Assembly (NCBI GenBank): GCA_036250195.1 | Contig: JAVHZZ010000003.1 | Coordinates: 85,179,918 to 85,243,917, forward strand | Direction of reading: 5' to 3' | DNA from: Mixophyes australis | Lineage: Eukaryota > Chordata > Amphibia > Anura > Limnodynastidae | Length of the DNA: 64,000 nucleotides | Part shown: positions 10,297-22,215 of the stretch, one piece after another | Layout: every line of letters starts with the position of its first letter | How positions within the stretch are numbered: the first letter of the stretch is position 1 | Made by a program: the position numbers and the translations under genes | Notes under the pieces: model-generated | Seen by the model: the letters and a program-made list of their open reading frames with translations, nothing else | What the model was told of the DNA's origin: nothing | The model's database searches: none

Positions 10297-12328
10297 ATGG
10301 TTCACAAACATCCACTTTGATCACTGCTTGATAGTTGCTCAGATTGAACTGTGATTGCCTGACACAGTTCATTGCAGAGCAAGAAACAGTGTTATTAGAC
10401 AATAGATTGAAGACTGTTCTGAGCAAACCTCAGCGGCAGCAAATGCTTTACCAAGAGCAATAGAAACAGAGGATGGGGATGACCAAGAGCAGGTGGGAAA
10501 CACTATTCTCAGCTGCGGTCATTAGGTATAAATACCTGCCAACAGATATGGTTCAGCATATTATATTTGGTACAAGATAAGGAACTGCATATTATACTTG
10601 CTGCTAGATATCACCTTCTATACTATATTTGGCACCAGATATAAATAAGCCTGTTATACTTGAGACCAGATATGGCTCTGCATATTAGACTTAGCCATAG
10701 AGATAATTAAAGGCAAACTAAATCTTACATTCGAGTTGATACAATAGAAAATACTTCTTATAATGATCACAAGATATTTATGAATTATTCCATACGATGA
10801 AAGAATGTGACATATTGGAACTTACTCTATATGTACTCTTAGTACAAGCAATTAATTTATATAATCCACCATACGTCGCTCAGAGTGGCTTCCTGTTCTG
10901 TTTGTTGCCCAATAAGTCATTTTTTTTTACTTATGAAATCTGGTTGCACTGTTGAGAAAAAGAGTGGCATTGCCATCACTAGAAGTATGACATATGACAA
11001 CATATGCCCTTGGCGTGAAGGTGTCCATTGCAGACTCAGAGTCCAGTCTCTGTAGGAGAGAACAAAGTGCGACAAAACAGCAAATACATCTAAAGGAGAT
11101 GCGAGGGGATAACTTTTCTGCTCATAGAGAAACCATTATACTTTGCAGAAGTGAAGCATTGTAACATGACATGTTTAATTAATAATCACTGGGAATGTGA
11201 GGCATGCCATATAAATATTTTTAAAAATGAAAACTTTAAAGCCTACATATATCTGAAACAATTGCCCGAGTTATGTAAATTTTAATAGCTCTTGAATCTG
11301 ATTGCTGACTACAAAAAATGAATATGTAGCCAGCCTGAGATGACGCTTCTAGCATTTACATACGTGTTGGCCTCCAACTCAAAAACTTGTTGCTACAGAA
11401 CACTGGAAACTCTCACTTCTATGACCTGTTAGGGAAGTAGGGAGATGTGACAACCTGATGCGTTTACTGTTGCTACCTGGTACAGCGTACAGGGCATCTA
11501 ACTGAAGAGAGTGTGAGAGAGAAGGAATATATATATCATTATATATATATATATATATTATAGGGGATGGGAAAAAATATTCAGCTGAGGTTTACTGAAC
11601 TTTCAATGAATGTATATAGTAATTTTCACCTAGGTTAAAGTGATAATTTGTGCTTTCCGTAAAACTTTTTAGTGTTTAAAGGTCATGATCACATCTCTTG
11701 TATCCTGATAAGTGGGTGGCCCAAACATACCTATGACTTAATCATTCTGCTGGAAATGGAAAGTAAAAGTGCACCCATCCCATTTCTCCACTTACCTAAT
11801 GGGTTTGTGTATTAGTATACTGTACAGTCGAAGATTAGTTATTAAACCTCACATAAACCACACATTTATAAAATGGTGAAAAATTACTAAATGTGTTTCT
11901 AATTGGTTCTTCTCATTAAAGGCCAACTAGAAAACTAGAATAACAGGTTCTTAACATGCATTGTTTTTGGACAAAATGTTGCATTTAAAATTCACAACTA
12001 AGTTTCCCAAAGGCTTCAACATCTACAGTATTTCAAAGTATTGTCAGAGTCCTCACTTATCTCACTTATGTGTCTATCTAGCCACAGTCATTTACATAGT
12101 TTGATTAGCAATGATCAAACATTCCAGACAAGCAAACAAACAAAGATTATTTTCTGTAAGTGAAGTGACCAGTGGACTGATAAAATGTATATTTTTGTGT
12201 AAATTAAGCCCTTCTATTTTGTAAACAAGCACTTCACAGACTACTAAAGCACTGCAGGAGCTTTGTGCTGAGGATATCTACCTCATAGGTAAATCATGTT
12301 AATGGTCATTTTAAAGAACTGGCTAAGC
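10297..12328. other. Non-coding stretch with an (AT)n tract
   Basis: No gene was recognised. Near 10550-10700 a phrase of the type 'tatactt-g-accagatat' recurs three or four times as a faint decayed tandem array. A compound (AT)n microsatellite lies at 11527-11562. Confidence 0.5.
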
Positions 12329-12480
12329 CAGTGGTTCTCAAACTTTTGCAGTTTGCGGCACCCTTAGAGTCTCCAAATTTTTTCAGGGCACCCCTCCAAA
12401 ATAATTACTGAGCAGTCCTGTTTTAGAAGTAGTTGGGTCAAAAAATTGTAATAAGTATTTAGGTCACGACAGAAATACTT
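12329..12480 (+). mobile_element. hAT (Charlie-like) terminal fragment
   Basis: It begins CAGTGGTTCTCAAACTTTT, a classic hAT/Charlie inverted-terminal sequence, followed by a GCGGCACCC phrase. No matching TTGAGAACCACTG end was found in the next 2 kb, so the element is one-ended or its right end has decayed. The minisatellite starts just inside it. Confidence 0.6.
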
Positions 12481-12483
12481 ATT

Positions 12484-12790
12484 TAGTTGTATGCAAAAAT
12501 GCCCCTCTGCATCCAGACACTCTGCCCCCTCTGCATCCAGGCACACTGCCCCCTCTGCAACCAGGCACACTGCTCCCTCTGCAACCAGGCACACCCGCCA
12601 CCTCTGCAACCAGGCACACCGCCCCCTCTGCATCCAGGCACACTGCCCCCTCTGCATCCAGGCACACTGCCCCCTCTGCAACCAGGCACACCGCCCCCTC
12701 TGCAACCAGGCACAACGCTCTCTCTGCATCCAGGCACACTGCCCCCTCTGCATCCAGGCACACTGCCCCCTCTGCATCCAGACACACTGC
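12484..12790. repeat. 24-bp minisatellite
   Basis: About 12 units of the form TGC(A/C)(A/T)CCAGGCACACYGCCCCC. The period is a multiple of three, so long frames stay open on both strands (SATRH-like on plus, VCLDAEGA-like on minus). These are not genes. Confidence 0.9.
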
Positions 12791-13765
12791 CATCTCTCAC
12801 GTTGTCCCCTCTGCCCTCTGACACACTGTCCCCTCCTCTGCCCTCTCTCACGCTGTCACCCTCCTCTGCCCTCTGTCACGCTGTTCCCCTCCTCTGCCCT
12901 CTCTCACGCTGTCATCCTTCTCTGCCCTCTCTCACGCTGTCACCCTCCTCTACCCTCTGTCACGCTGTTCCCCTCCTCTGCCCTCTGTCCCCCTCCTCTG
13001 CTCTCTGTCACGCTGTCCCCCTCCTCTGCCCTCTGTCTCCCTCTTCTGCCCTCTGTCTCCCTCCTCTGCCCTCTGTCACGCTGTCCCCCTCCTCTGTCCT
13101 CTGTCACGCTGTCCCCCTCCTCTGCCCTCTGTCACGCTGTCCCCCTCCTCTGCCCTCTGTCCCACTCCTCTGCTCTCTGTCACGCTGTCCCCCTCCTCTG
13201 CCCTCTGTCCCTCTCCTCTGCTCTCTGTCATGCTGTTCCCCTCCTCTGCCCTCTGTCCCCCTCCTCTGCCCTCTGTCTCCCTCCTCTGCCCTCTGTCACG
13301 CTGTCCCCCTCCTCTGCCCTCTGTCCCCCTCCTCTGCTCTCTGTCACGCTGTCCCCCTCCTCTGCCCTCTGTCACGCTGTTCCCCTCCTCTGACCTCTGT
13401 CCCCCTCCTGTGCTCTCTGTCACGCTGTCACCCTCCTCTGCCCTCTGTCACGCTGTTCCCCCTCCTCTGCCCTCTGTCCCCCTCCTCTGCTCTCTGTCAC
13501 GCTGTCCCCCTCCTCTGCCCTCTGTTCTCCTCCTCTGCTCTCTGTCACGCTGTCCCCCTCCTCTGCCCTCTGTCCCCCTCCTCTGCCCTCTGTCTCCCTC
13601 CTCTGCCCTCTGTCACGCTGTCCCCCTCCTCTGCCCTCTGTCCCCCTCCTCTGCCCTCTGTCTCCCTCCTCTGCCCTCTGTCACGCTGTCCCCCTCCTTT
13701 GCCCTCTGTCACGCTGTCCCCATCCTCTGCCCTCTGTCCCACTCCTCTGCTCTCTGTCACGCTGC
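12791..13765. repeat. Pyrimidine-rich 28/20-bp composite minisatellite
   Basis: Two unit types alternate: a 28-bp unit (CCCTCTGTCACGCTGTCC + CCCTCCTCTG) and a 20-bp unit that lacks the CACGCTGT insert. The plus strand is almost entirely C and T. The frame from 12487 to 13779 (430 codons) and its companions are translations of these arrays. Confidence 0.9.
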
Positions 13766-14334
13766 CTTGGCAGCAGTAACCTGTTCTGGTGCTCAGCGAC
13801 CATAATCACATGTGTCATGAGAAATGCAATGTACAAAAGACTTAAGAAATGCTATAACTCATGGACATTTGCTAGGTTGGCATCTAGACTGGGGCAGGCC
13901 ACCCTGCATCCTAAGTCTGGAATCCTTTGGAGCTGTGCCTGTAACTTGCTGTGTTGCTCTCCATCTGAGTTCTCTGCATTTCCAAAACCATTGAAGATCC
14001 ACATTGCAGACTATCTGGAAGTAAGACTGTTCTCTCTTCCAGAGGAACCTCAAGCTACAGAGCTGGTCCATATGTGACAATACGACTAGTCGATGTAGGG
14101 GTGTATACGGTGATATGCCAAACAACCACTTCTTCTACTACCTTGATTGTAAAACTATCAAACTTCATTCACTTATTTTCCCATTACATGTTCCATAACA
14201 CCACTTCTAAAATTCCATACTGCCACTTGTACATTTCAAAATCGACGCTGGGCTGAAAATTAGCCCCCCCCCCCCCCCCCCCCTCCGACAATCCTCCGTG
14301 TGCCCCTGCTTTGAGGGGGTCATAACACAAGCAA
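13766..14334. other. Non-coding stretch with a poly-C tract
   Basis: No gene was recognised; the short open frames near 13817-14125 match nothing known to me. A run of about 19 C lies at 14265-14283. Confidence 0.5.
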
Positions 14335-16555
14335 ATTACACACAATTATATGAAACAGAAGGTAAAGGTGGCCCTGCTCAAATGAGCTTACAATCTAATA
14401 GATATGGGGAACACTTGATACATAAGGTATTGAAATAAGAGTTGTAGCTGCTGGTCATGAAAGTGTGCTTGACTATTGTAAGGCAGTCACACAAATAATG
14501 AAGCAGTCATTGGCGACAGGCATTTGTGTAAAGCTACCAAGGTTGCATCACTGTTGGAATGAGGAGAAACAGCAAAAGGTGGGGACAAGAAATATGAAAC
14601 AGTCACTTTAGAACTTTTAAAACAGTCAGCTGATGTCAACCATAACTGTCACTATTTATCCCAATTGAACCTCCTTCCTCTTCTGGTTCTAAAAAAAAAG
14701 AAGGCTTTTGCTTTCTTGCTGCTCAGGTACTATTGTAATTATCCACCAGCTTAGTGTATCTATCTGCCTGGTGTATTTCTTGACTATCATTATCACTACT
14801 GGAAAAAGAGCCAGCACTGTTGTTCCTGATGATGTTTAGCTGCAGTTGCTGTCTCCAAGGCGGCAGTAAAGATCACCAAAGGAGGAATACAGATGGCAAC
14901 AACATGAACAGTTCAGCTCACTGGGTCCAGCAGCTGAACTGAGATGGTATTCAGTTGATCTTCTAAACAACCTTGTCCTTGGTGTGAGGACACTCCTTTG
15001 CACTACCATATCATTTCTCACGGCTATCACAAATTTGTAAGTGTTTTACATTTGTGGGAAGATGATTATGTGGGAGGTAGAGCACAGAGCTGCTCTACAG
15101 TGCAGCCATCTCTAACTGCCATCTGCATATCAGGTTGATGGAAAAGATACATGCATGAGACAGAGGGTAAAGTGAACACCATTACAGTGTAGATGGAGAG
15201 GCTAATGCTGACACAATAGGAGCTAGAGGGACAGTATGATAGCTGTGGAATACTTTATAGTGTTTTGAAAGAGCGCTACAATTATTGAAGGTTGAGGGAG
15301 AGATTGGTCAAGCGTCATAGGGAGTTCGATAATAGGGGAGCATCTCAGAAGTCTTGGAAGTAGGAGCGAGTTGTGGTAATCATAGAGGATATGAGATGCA
15401 AGTCATATTCAGATCTAAGGGGGTGCAAGGAAGAGTATTTTATGATGAGATTAGATCTATATGATTGGGAAGTCTAGACGAGGGCTTTGAAGGTGAGGGT
15501 TAGTAGCTTGAATTGGATTCTGGAGGTTATGGGGAACCAGTATAGAGATTTGTAGAGAGGTGCAGTGGATGTGGAATTGTAAAAGAGGAAGATCAGTCTC
15601 ACCAGGCATTTAGGATAAATAGTAAAGTGTATATATGGGTGAGGGGAAGGCGAGATAGGAGGAGGTTGCAGAGTCAAGGCAGAAAATAATAAGAATGGTT
15701 AAGCCATTTAGTAACATCCTAAATGCGAAAATAAGATATTTTGGCAATGTTTTGAAGGAGGAGACAACATGGCTTTGCAAGAGACTGGACATGTGGAGTA
15801 AAGTCAAGGTCAGCGTCAAGGATGACATCAAGGCAGGTGGGGCTGGGAAAAGCTTGATCCTGTGAACGGTGAGGGAGACTAGAAGGGGGTAGTGAAACTG
15901 GGAGGAGGGAAGATGATGAGCTCAGTTTCGGTTATGTTGAGTTTTAAGTAGAGCTGGGGCATCAAAATGGAGATGGCACAGAGGCAGTTGGATGCATGGA
16001 ATAAAACAGGGGGAGACGTCAGTCGAGGAGAGTTAGTTTAGGGTATCGTATGTATAGATGTTATAGTGGAGGCTGAAGGAATGTATTAGTTCACCAAGAA
16101 GCATAAACAGGGAAGAGGGCTGAGAATAAGGATTGAGGGACCTGACAGATATTGGGAGTGGAGGGGAAGATATGCCAGAAGTAATGACACTGAAAGAGCA
16201 TTCAGAAAAGGTGAATTTGGAGAGCACAGTGACAGAAAGTCCAAGAGAGTGAAGGGTGTGCAGTAGAAGAGGATGGTCGACTGTATCAAAAGCAGCATAG
16301 AGGTCAAGGAGGAGTATGGAGAAGTAATCCTTCGACTTAACTGTGAGCAGAAAATTGGTCACTTAATGAGGGCAGTTTTGGTGGAATGTAAATGGTGGAT
16401 CAAGAAGGAGATGAGAGGAGAGAAAGTGAGTTAAGCAGTTGTACATAAGCCTTAAGTACATAAACAATTTGGAAGCAAAATTGAGAAGAGAAATTGGTTA
16501 GTAGCTGGAGAGAGAGATGGTTTCTTGAGGACATGAGAGATTATGGCATGTTTCT
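14335..16555 (-). mobile_element. L2/CR1-like LINE, 5'-truncated and decayed
   Basis: Read on the minus strand, it starts inside the reverse transcriptase near LKKPSLSP (about 16535). It then shows LLLDLYAAFDTVDHPLLLH (about 16300-16240), a degraded catalytic box region (YNIYTYDTLN, near 16040), and the downstream LYWFPITSRIQFKLLTLTFK motif (about 15490-15550). The tail GATTGTAAGCTCATTTGAGC-GGGCC lies near 14375. Several frameshifts and stops are visible, so it is not functional. The 14.4-15.4 kb part is hard to align and may hold further insertions. Confidence 0.75.
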
Positions 16556-17444
16556 CTTCCACCACACCATATCTGGGTCTCTCCCCACTACTCCTCACCA
16601 GGACCCCTTGAGCTACACTGTCTTGCCTACACATAATTGATCTACTGTTTATGGACTCATCCTCCAGCCATTTTCTTAAAGACTACTTACATTGCTGGTA
16701 TCATACTTCACCTGGACTCTCATTTCCTGCACCTGGACTCTCATTCGCTGCACCTGGACTCTCATGCCCTGTTTCTGGACTCACATTCCCGGCACCTGGA
16801 TTCATCTGAACTCAGATCCCGGTTTTAAATTCCAGCACCTGGAATCACCTGAACTCCTGCTCACTACATCACTACCTATATTCACTCTCTCCTGTGGACA
16901 CTCATCACCCAGACTTATCTGCTCCGGTGAACACTTTCCATTGCAATTCTGCCTGGTTTTGCACTCACTAATATGTCTGTATGTATATTACCCATTGGTG
17001 CACTATAAGAAACTGTTTGCAGTTTACAACTCTTTACCCTTGGTTGCACTGTATATTAACCTTATTGCACTATTGCATTATTGCTCTGTATATTTCTGTT
17101 TGCTGAGAGCTTGCATTCTCTCTAGTCACTGTGTACCACATCTCTATTCTCTTCTCATTACTTTTGTTACCTCACTGCATACTGTTTGGTCTACATCCTG
17201 TGTATTGCATTATGCACTGTGCTCAGTCATTTTTCTGTGCCTCCCTTGTACCCTCTCGCCACTTACTCGTCCCCTCCCCCCTTCTCCCCTCTGTGGTGCC
17301 ACTCCATGATCTTCCCCTAAGCGCCAAACTCCCTCTTTGTAGAATAACTACCCATCTCTCTCTCCCTCTCTCACTTTAGCCTCAGCCTTTTCTCCTTTCT
17401 CACCCCCCTTTTCTCTCTTTCTATCCCCTCCCTTTATTCACACC

Positions 17445-18400
17445 ATGCCTCCTTGCTCACCCCCAATCCCCATTCTCTCCAACAGCCCCAGTCTGCGGCT
17501 TAAACCCCGCTCACCCCCACGCACCTGTAACCTTACCAATCTTATTCACCTTTCCCCACTTTCTGCTCTCCCATTCTCTTGTGCACTTTGGAAGGCCAGA
17601 TCCATTTGTAATAAACTGCCCTCTGTCCACGATCTCTTCATCTCCAATTCTCTCAACCTCCTTGCCATTACCGAAACCTGGCTCTCCTCCTCTGATACAG
17701 TTTCCCTTGCTGCTCTCTCCTATGGGGGCCTTTCCTTCACCCACACAACGTCAGGCCTGGGGACCGCCCTGGGGGAGGTGTATGCTTCCTCGTTTCCTCC
17801 ACGTGCACCTTCCGTGTCATCCCCTTGAGCACGCTCTCACTTTCTCCTCCTTTGAGGTCCCCTCCATCCGCCTCTTCACTCATTCTCATCTCCGTGTCGC
17901 AACCATTAATCAGCCCCGCAGCCCTACATCCCAATTCCTTGATAACTTTGCAACCTGGCTCTCCCACTACCTCTCATCTGACCTCCCCTTCATCATCCTG
18001 GGCGACTTCAATATCCTATTGATAACCCATCTGACCCAGGTTTCATCAAACTTCTTGCTCTTTCCTTTTCTCTCGGCCTATCACAATGGACTTCCTTCCC
18101 CACCCACCATCTTGGCCACTCTTTTGAGCTTGTCTTCTCCCACCGCTGCTCCCACTCTGACTTCACCATATCTCCATTCATTCTCCCTCCCTTCATCACC
18201 CCACCTTTCCCCTCTCCAAAACACTCTCTCACTCGGCGCAATCTTAACACTCTTGACCCTGCAGTCTTTTCCTCCTCCTTTGAAACTCTTCTCTCCCCCT
18301 TAGTCAATCTCACCTGTCTCAACTTGGCCCTCTACAACCTCGCCCTGTCTTCTGCCCTTAGCTCTGCTCGTCCTGCCACTGCTGTTTCCCTCAGTTGTTC
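17445..18400 (+). pseudogene. LINE endonuclease (APE-type) region
   Basis: Frame-shifted translation gives ALWKARSICNKL, then LNLLAITETWLSS, the ITETWL motif of APE-like endonucleases. Near 17990-18012 it gives FIILGDFNI, the GDFN active-site motif. In non-LTR elements this domain nicks the target DNA. At least one frame change lies between these motifs (about 17760-17830) and stop codons follow near 18300, so the domain is broken. Confidence 0.78.
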
Positions 18401-18599
18401 TAACCCTTAACCCTGGCACTCTAAATTCAAATGCTACCTCAAACTTTGTTCACGCAGCGCAGAACACCACTGAAGAAAATCTCGTTCCCTGGCGGATTTT
18501 CTCCACATCAAGTTCATCCTCTCTTCCTACAGCTCTGCCCTTTCCCTAGCCAAACAGTCTTACTTTAAATCTCTCATTATTTCCCAGTCTTCCAACCCC

Positions 18600-20820
18600 C
18601 ACCGCCTCTTTGCTACTTTGAATTCCCTTCTTTCCCCTTCTGCTCCTCTCCTTCCACCCTCCATCTCCGCCTTCGACTTTGCTACGTTCTTCTCCTCCAA
18701 AATCGATGTTATCCGAACCGAAATCTCATCCTCCAACATCCCTCATTCCCATCCTGCCTCAACCCCCCTGCTGCCCTCCAACCATCTTTCTATATTCTCC
18801 TTCTGCCCTACCTCCAGTGAGGAAGTCCATTCCTTACCTCTGTCTTCTCCCCCTCCACATGCCCCCTTGATCCTATCCCCTCTGACCTCCTCAGATTCCT
18901 CTCTCCCATTGCCTGCTCCCACCTGGCTCAACTCTTCAATTTATCCCTCTCATTTGGTGCCTTCCCTTCTTTCTTCAAAAATGCTCTAGTCTCGCCCATT
19001 CTTAAGAAACTGAATCTCGATTCCACCTCCCTATCTAATTACCACCCCATCTCTCCTCCCCTTCGCCTCTAAAATATTTGAACGGTTAGTCTACAGCCGT
19101 CTCACCAACTGCTTCTCTCACAACTCCCTCCTTGATCCTCTTCAATCCGGTTTCTGCCCACTCCACTCCACCAAAACTCAGAGCCGTAACTAGGCATGTG
19201 CGGGCGGTGCCGTCGCCCAGGGCGCAGCAGCCACCCACTACCTGGCTCTGTATCTACAGCCTTTTACTTCCTGTTAGTGGAACGCACATGCATTCCACTG
19301 CGGACGTTAAAGGGAGAAGAAGAATCTCACTCAGTGAATCAACTGTTAATTCCACACCAATAGCCTAATGCTGATTGGCTGACCAGTCCTGTCCTTCCCA
19401 GCAAGTCATCGTCATCGTTATTAGTCTGTGCTTTGGACATACAGAACTGGGTGTTTTATGTAATGAGAGCAGTGTCAGAGTGCGTTCCCTCCCTCCCTCC
19501 CTCTCTCTCTCTCTCTCTCTTCAATAAAGATACCGTATTGAAAAACAAAGTGCGTACAAAATGTCTAGGAGGCATCTAAAGCACACATTAGTTTACATGC
19601 CTTTTTACCCATTATCACAGCTCTGCCACACCCCACATTAGTGTGACGACACCCACTTGGCAAATATCACTCCCACTTAGATGGGGGGCGCCGGTGCCCT
19701 GTGTCGCCCAGGGCACTAAAATGTTTAGGTACGGCACTGTCGAAACTGCCCTAGCTAAAGTCACTAATGACCTCTTAACTGCCAAATCCAAAGGCCACTA
19801 CTCCTTGCTCCTTTGACCTTTCCGACACTGTCCTCGCTTGGTTTGATTCCTATCTCTCTGACTGTGTCTTCTCTGTCTCTATCTCTGGCTCCTCCTCCGC
19901 CTTCTCCCCCCATCCTGTAGGAGTCCATCAGGGCTCCGTCCTTGGCCCACTGCTCTCTTCATTGTATACCTCTTCACTGGGTGATCTTATCAGCTCCTTT
20001 GGCCTCCAGTACCACCTCTATGATGATGACACCCAAATCTACCTTTCTTCTCCTAATCTCTCCTCTCTGCCATTTCCTCGTGGATGTCCCAACATTTCCT
20101 CAAACTTAATATGGCCAAATCAGAACTTAACATCCCCCCCCCTCTAGAGACTCCTCCCTTCCCACCCTCTCCATCACTGTTGGTTCTACCATCATCTCCT
20201 CCTCTTCCCAAGTTCCATGCTTAGGGGTCACCCTTGACTCCTCCCTCTCCTTCATTACTCACATTCAATCCTTTGCCCAATCCTGCCACTTCCATCTTGG
20301 CAACATAGCCCAGCTCAGACCCTTCCTCTCCTCTGAGGCCACTAAAACTATCATTCACTCTCTGATCATCTCTGGCCTTGATTACTGCAACCTCCTCCTC
20401 ATTGGCCTCGTCCTTACCCGTCTCTCTCCTCTTCAATCCATAGTTAATGCTGCAGCACGACTTATCTACCTCTCCCGCCAGTCCTCATCTACCTCCCCTC
20501 TCTGTCAAGCCTTTCACTGGCTCCCCCTCCGCTTCAGAATGCTCTTCGAACTCCTCACCCTCACTTATAAAGTCCTCTCTAATTCCACTGCTCCACATCT
20601 CTCCAACCTCATCTTAACTCACACTCCTTCTCACCCACTATGGTCATCCAACGACTGTATCCTTACCTCCCATCTGGTCACCACCTCTCATTCCCACATT
20701 TGAGACTTCTCCCGTGCTGCCCTCCTTCGATGGATCCTTCTCCCCCGTTCTATTAGGCTCTCACCTAGCCTGTCAGACTTCAAATGCTCCCTTAAAATTC
20801 ACCTGTTCAGGTTAGCCTAC
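18600..20820 (+). pseudogene. LINE reverse transcriptase region, interrupted
   Basis: The frame carries FATFFSSKIDVIRTE (about 18677), a damaged KIFERLVYSRL motif near 19070, then QSGFCPLHSTKT, where the MITE at 19179-19739 interrupts it. It resumes as ETALAKVTNDLL, followed by [12 protein letters not shown] (about 19920-19955) and [12 protein letters not shown] at 20016-20050. The last corresponds to the YADD catalytic box, with D in place of A. Later motifs (WLPLRFRMLFELLTLTYK-like) appear near 20520-20570. Frameshifts and stops are frequent. Confidence 0.78.
19179..19739. mobile_element. hAT MITE inserted in the LINE (copy 1)
   Basis: The ends are CAGAGCCGTAACTAGG and TTTAGGTACGGCACTG, an imperfect inverted pair of the CAGTGGCGTAACTA type. 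Flanks CCAAAACT (19171-19178) and TCGAAACT (19740-19747) agree at six of eight positions, a decayed 8-bp target duplication. Excision in silico restores a HSTKTALAKV-like LINE reading frame. Inside are GCGGGCGGTGCCGTCGCCC, a (CT)n tract near 19488-19520 and GGGGGCGCCGGTGCCC. Confidence 0.82.
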
Positions 20821-21219
20821 CCCTCCTGTGGCTAACCCTGCCCCCCTCCAATCCTCTTCTCTCTCTCTAATTAACCTTTCTATACTTTGCCCATCTTTCT
20901 TTCCCCATGCTCCACTCCCCACAATGTTCTTCTCCCTCACCCAATCTTCCCACTCTGTGTCTCCTATCAGTCTCCCCCTCACCTTTAGATTGTAAGCTCC
21001 CTTAAGCAGGGCCCTCTTTCCTCGTGTCCTTCTCTTCTTGTTCCTTGTCCCTTTGCCCTCAGCCCTCCGCCTCTTCTCTCCATTTCGTCACTTGACTTCT
21101 ACTCCCACCTTTCCTCCTCTCCCGTGCCTCCTCTTCTCCACCTCAGTCAGACAGTGCCTTCTCTTCTCCACCTCTGCCCTGATCCTGTAAATGTTGCTCA
21201 CTCTACTGGGCACAGGTGC

Positions 21220-21723
21220 CAGTGCCGTAATGAGGGTGGTGCGGGCGGTGCCGTTGCCCAGGGCGCAAGGCCAAGGGGGCGCAGCAGCCGCCCACTACCT
21301 GCCTCCAAGAGAGAGAGACACATGCAATTACAAGACTTTGAAGCTTCAACCCTTAAGTCCCGCGTTCCACTGACAGGAAATGCCGAACTTCCTGTCAGTG
21401 GAACGCACATGCGTTCCACTGCGGGACTTAAGGGTTGAAGCTTCAAAGTCTTGTAAGTGAAAATCTCTCTCTCTCTCTCTCCTCCCTATGAAACAGATCA
21501 CAATATATTAAACTCACTTAAACCTACACATATTAACTTAACTGCATGAAATATTACAATACCTATCGCTATATATTTTTGAAATATACCACTGTGTGTG
21601 TGCATATAACAATTCTTTCACTAGTGCTAGCCACACCCACTTGTCAAATAACACTCCCACTTAGATGGGGGGCGCCGGTGCCCTATCTCACCCAGGGCAC
21701 CAAAATTTATAGTTACGCCACTG
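21220..21723. mobile_element. hAT MITE inserted in the LINE tail (copy 2)
   Basis: The ends are CAGTGCCGTAATG and TAGTTACGCCACTG. Flanks ACAGGTGC (21212-21219) and ACAGGCGC (21724-21731) form an 8-bp target duplication with one mismatch. It belongs to the same family as the 19179 copy. A large internal palindrome (about 21325-21455, arms around CCGAACTTCCTGTCAGTGG) gives mirror-image frames on both strands. Confidence 0.87.
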
Positions 21724-22215
21724 ACAGGCGCATCCTTTTATTCATTCCCCCATCTCTCTCCTTTCCTTCTTATCTGTACATCAGAATTCACTTTTACCGC
21801 TTTGCCCTGTGCACTTCTCTGCTAAATTGGTACATGTTTATACATGTTGCACTTTGTCTATATTTATTGCACTTTGCTCTTACTGCACTTTGTTTTGTAC
21901 TGCCTTGTATGCCATGTATTGTGTGCTTTGTATTGTCACCCTGTACTGTTAGCCCAACCTCTATGTACGGCGCTGCAGACCCTTTGTGGCACCTCATAAA
22001 TAAAAGATAATAATAATAATCTCACGGTCCCCATGACTATTAAGGCAAGAATTTACATTATGAAGAAACTTTTGATAAATGGTTCTAACCCTCCGGTTGC
22101 TTTACTCAACTCACCCAAAACATAAAAAAAATATTGTTAAAATCTTAATATCATTATTAATATTGGCAAATAGATGTTACGATATAACTAATCTCTCAAG
22201 TGGATCAAAAATTAG

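Larger units (their letters stand above)
16560..22018 (+). mobile_element. L2/CR1-like LINE, near full length, split by two hAT MITEs
   Basis: A 5' leader (about 16560-17440) includes four or five copies of a CACCTGGACTCTCATTC repeat. Next come an endonuclease region (17.5-18.0 kb), a reverse transcriptase region (18.6-20.8 kb) and an untranslated tail with GATTGTAAGCTCCCTTAAGC-GGGCC near 20991. The element ends in CATAAATAAAAGATAATAATAATAAT (two phrases, about 21990-22018), a LINE-type terminal microsatellite. Removing the two MITEs leaves about 4.4 kb. It sits head to head with the minus-strand LINE. Many frameshifts are present. Confidence 0.8.

Noticed and set aside
12487..13779. 430-codon open frame and several overlapping long frames on both strands
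   Set aside because: They are translations of the 24-bp and 28/20-bp minisatellites; amino acids repeat with the DNA period and no domain is present.
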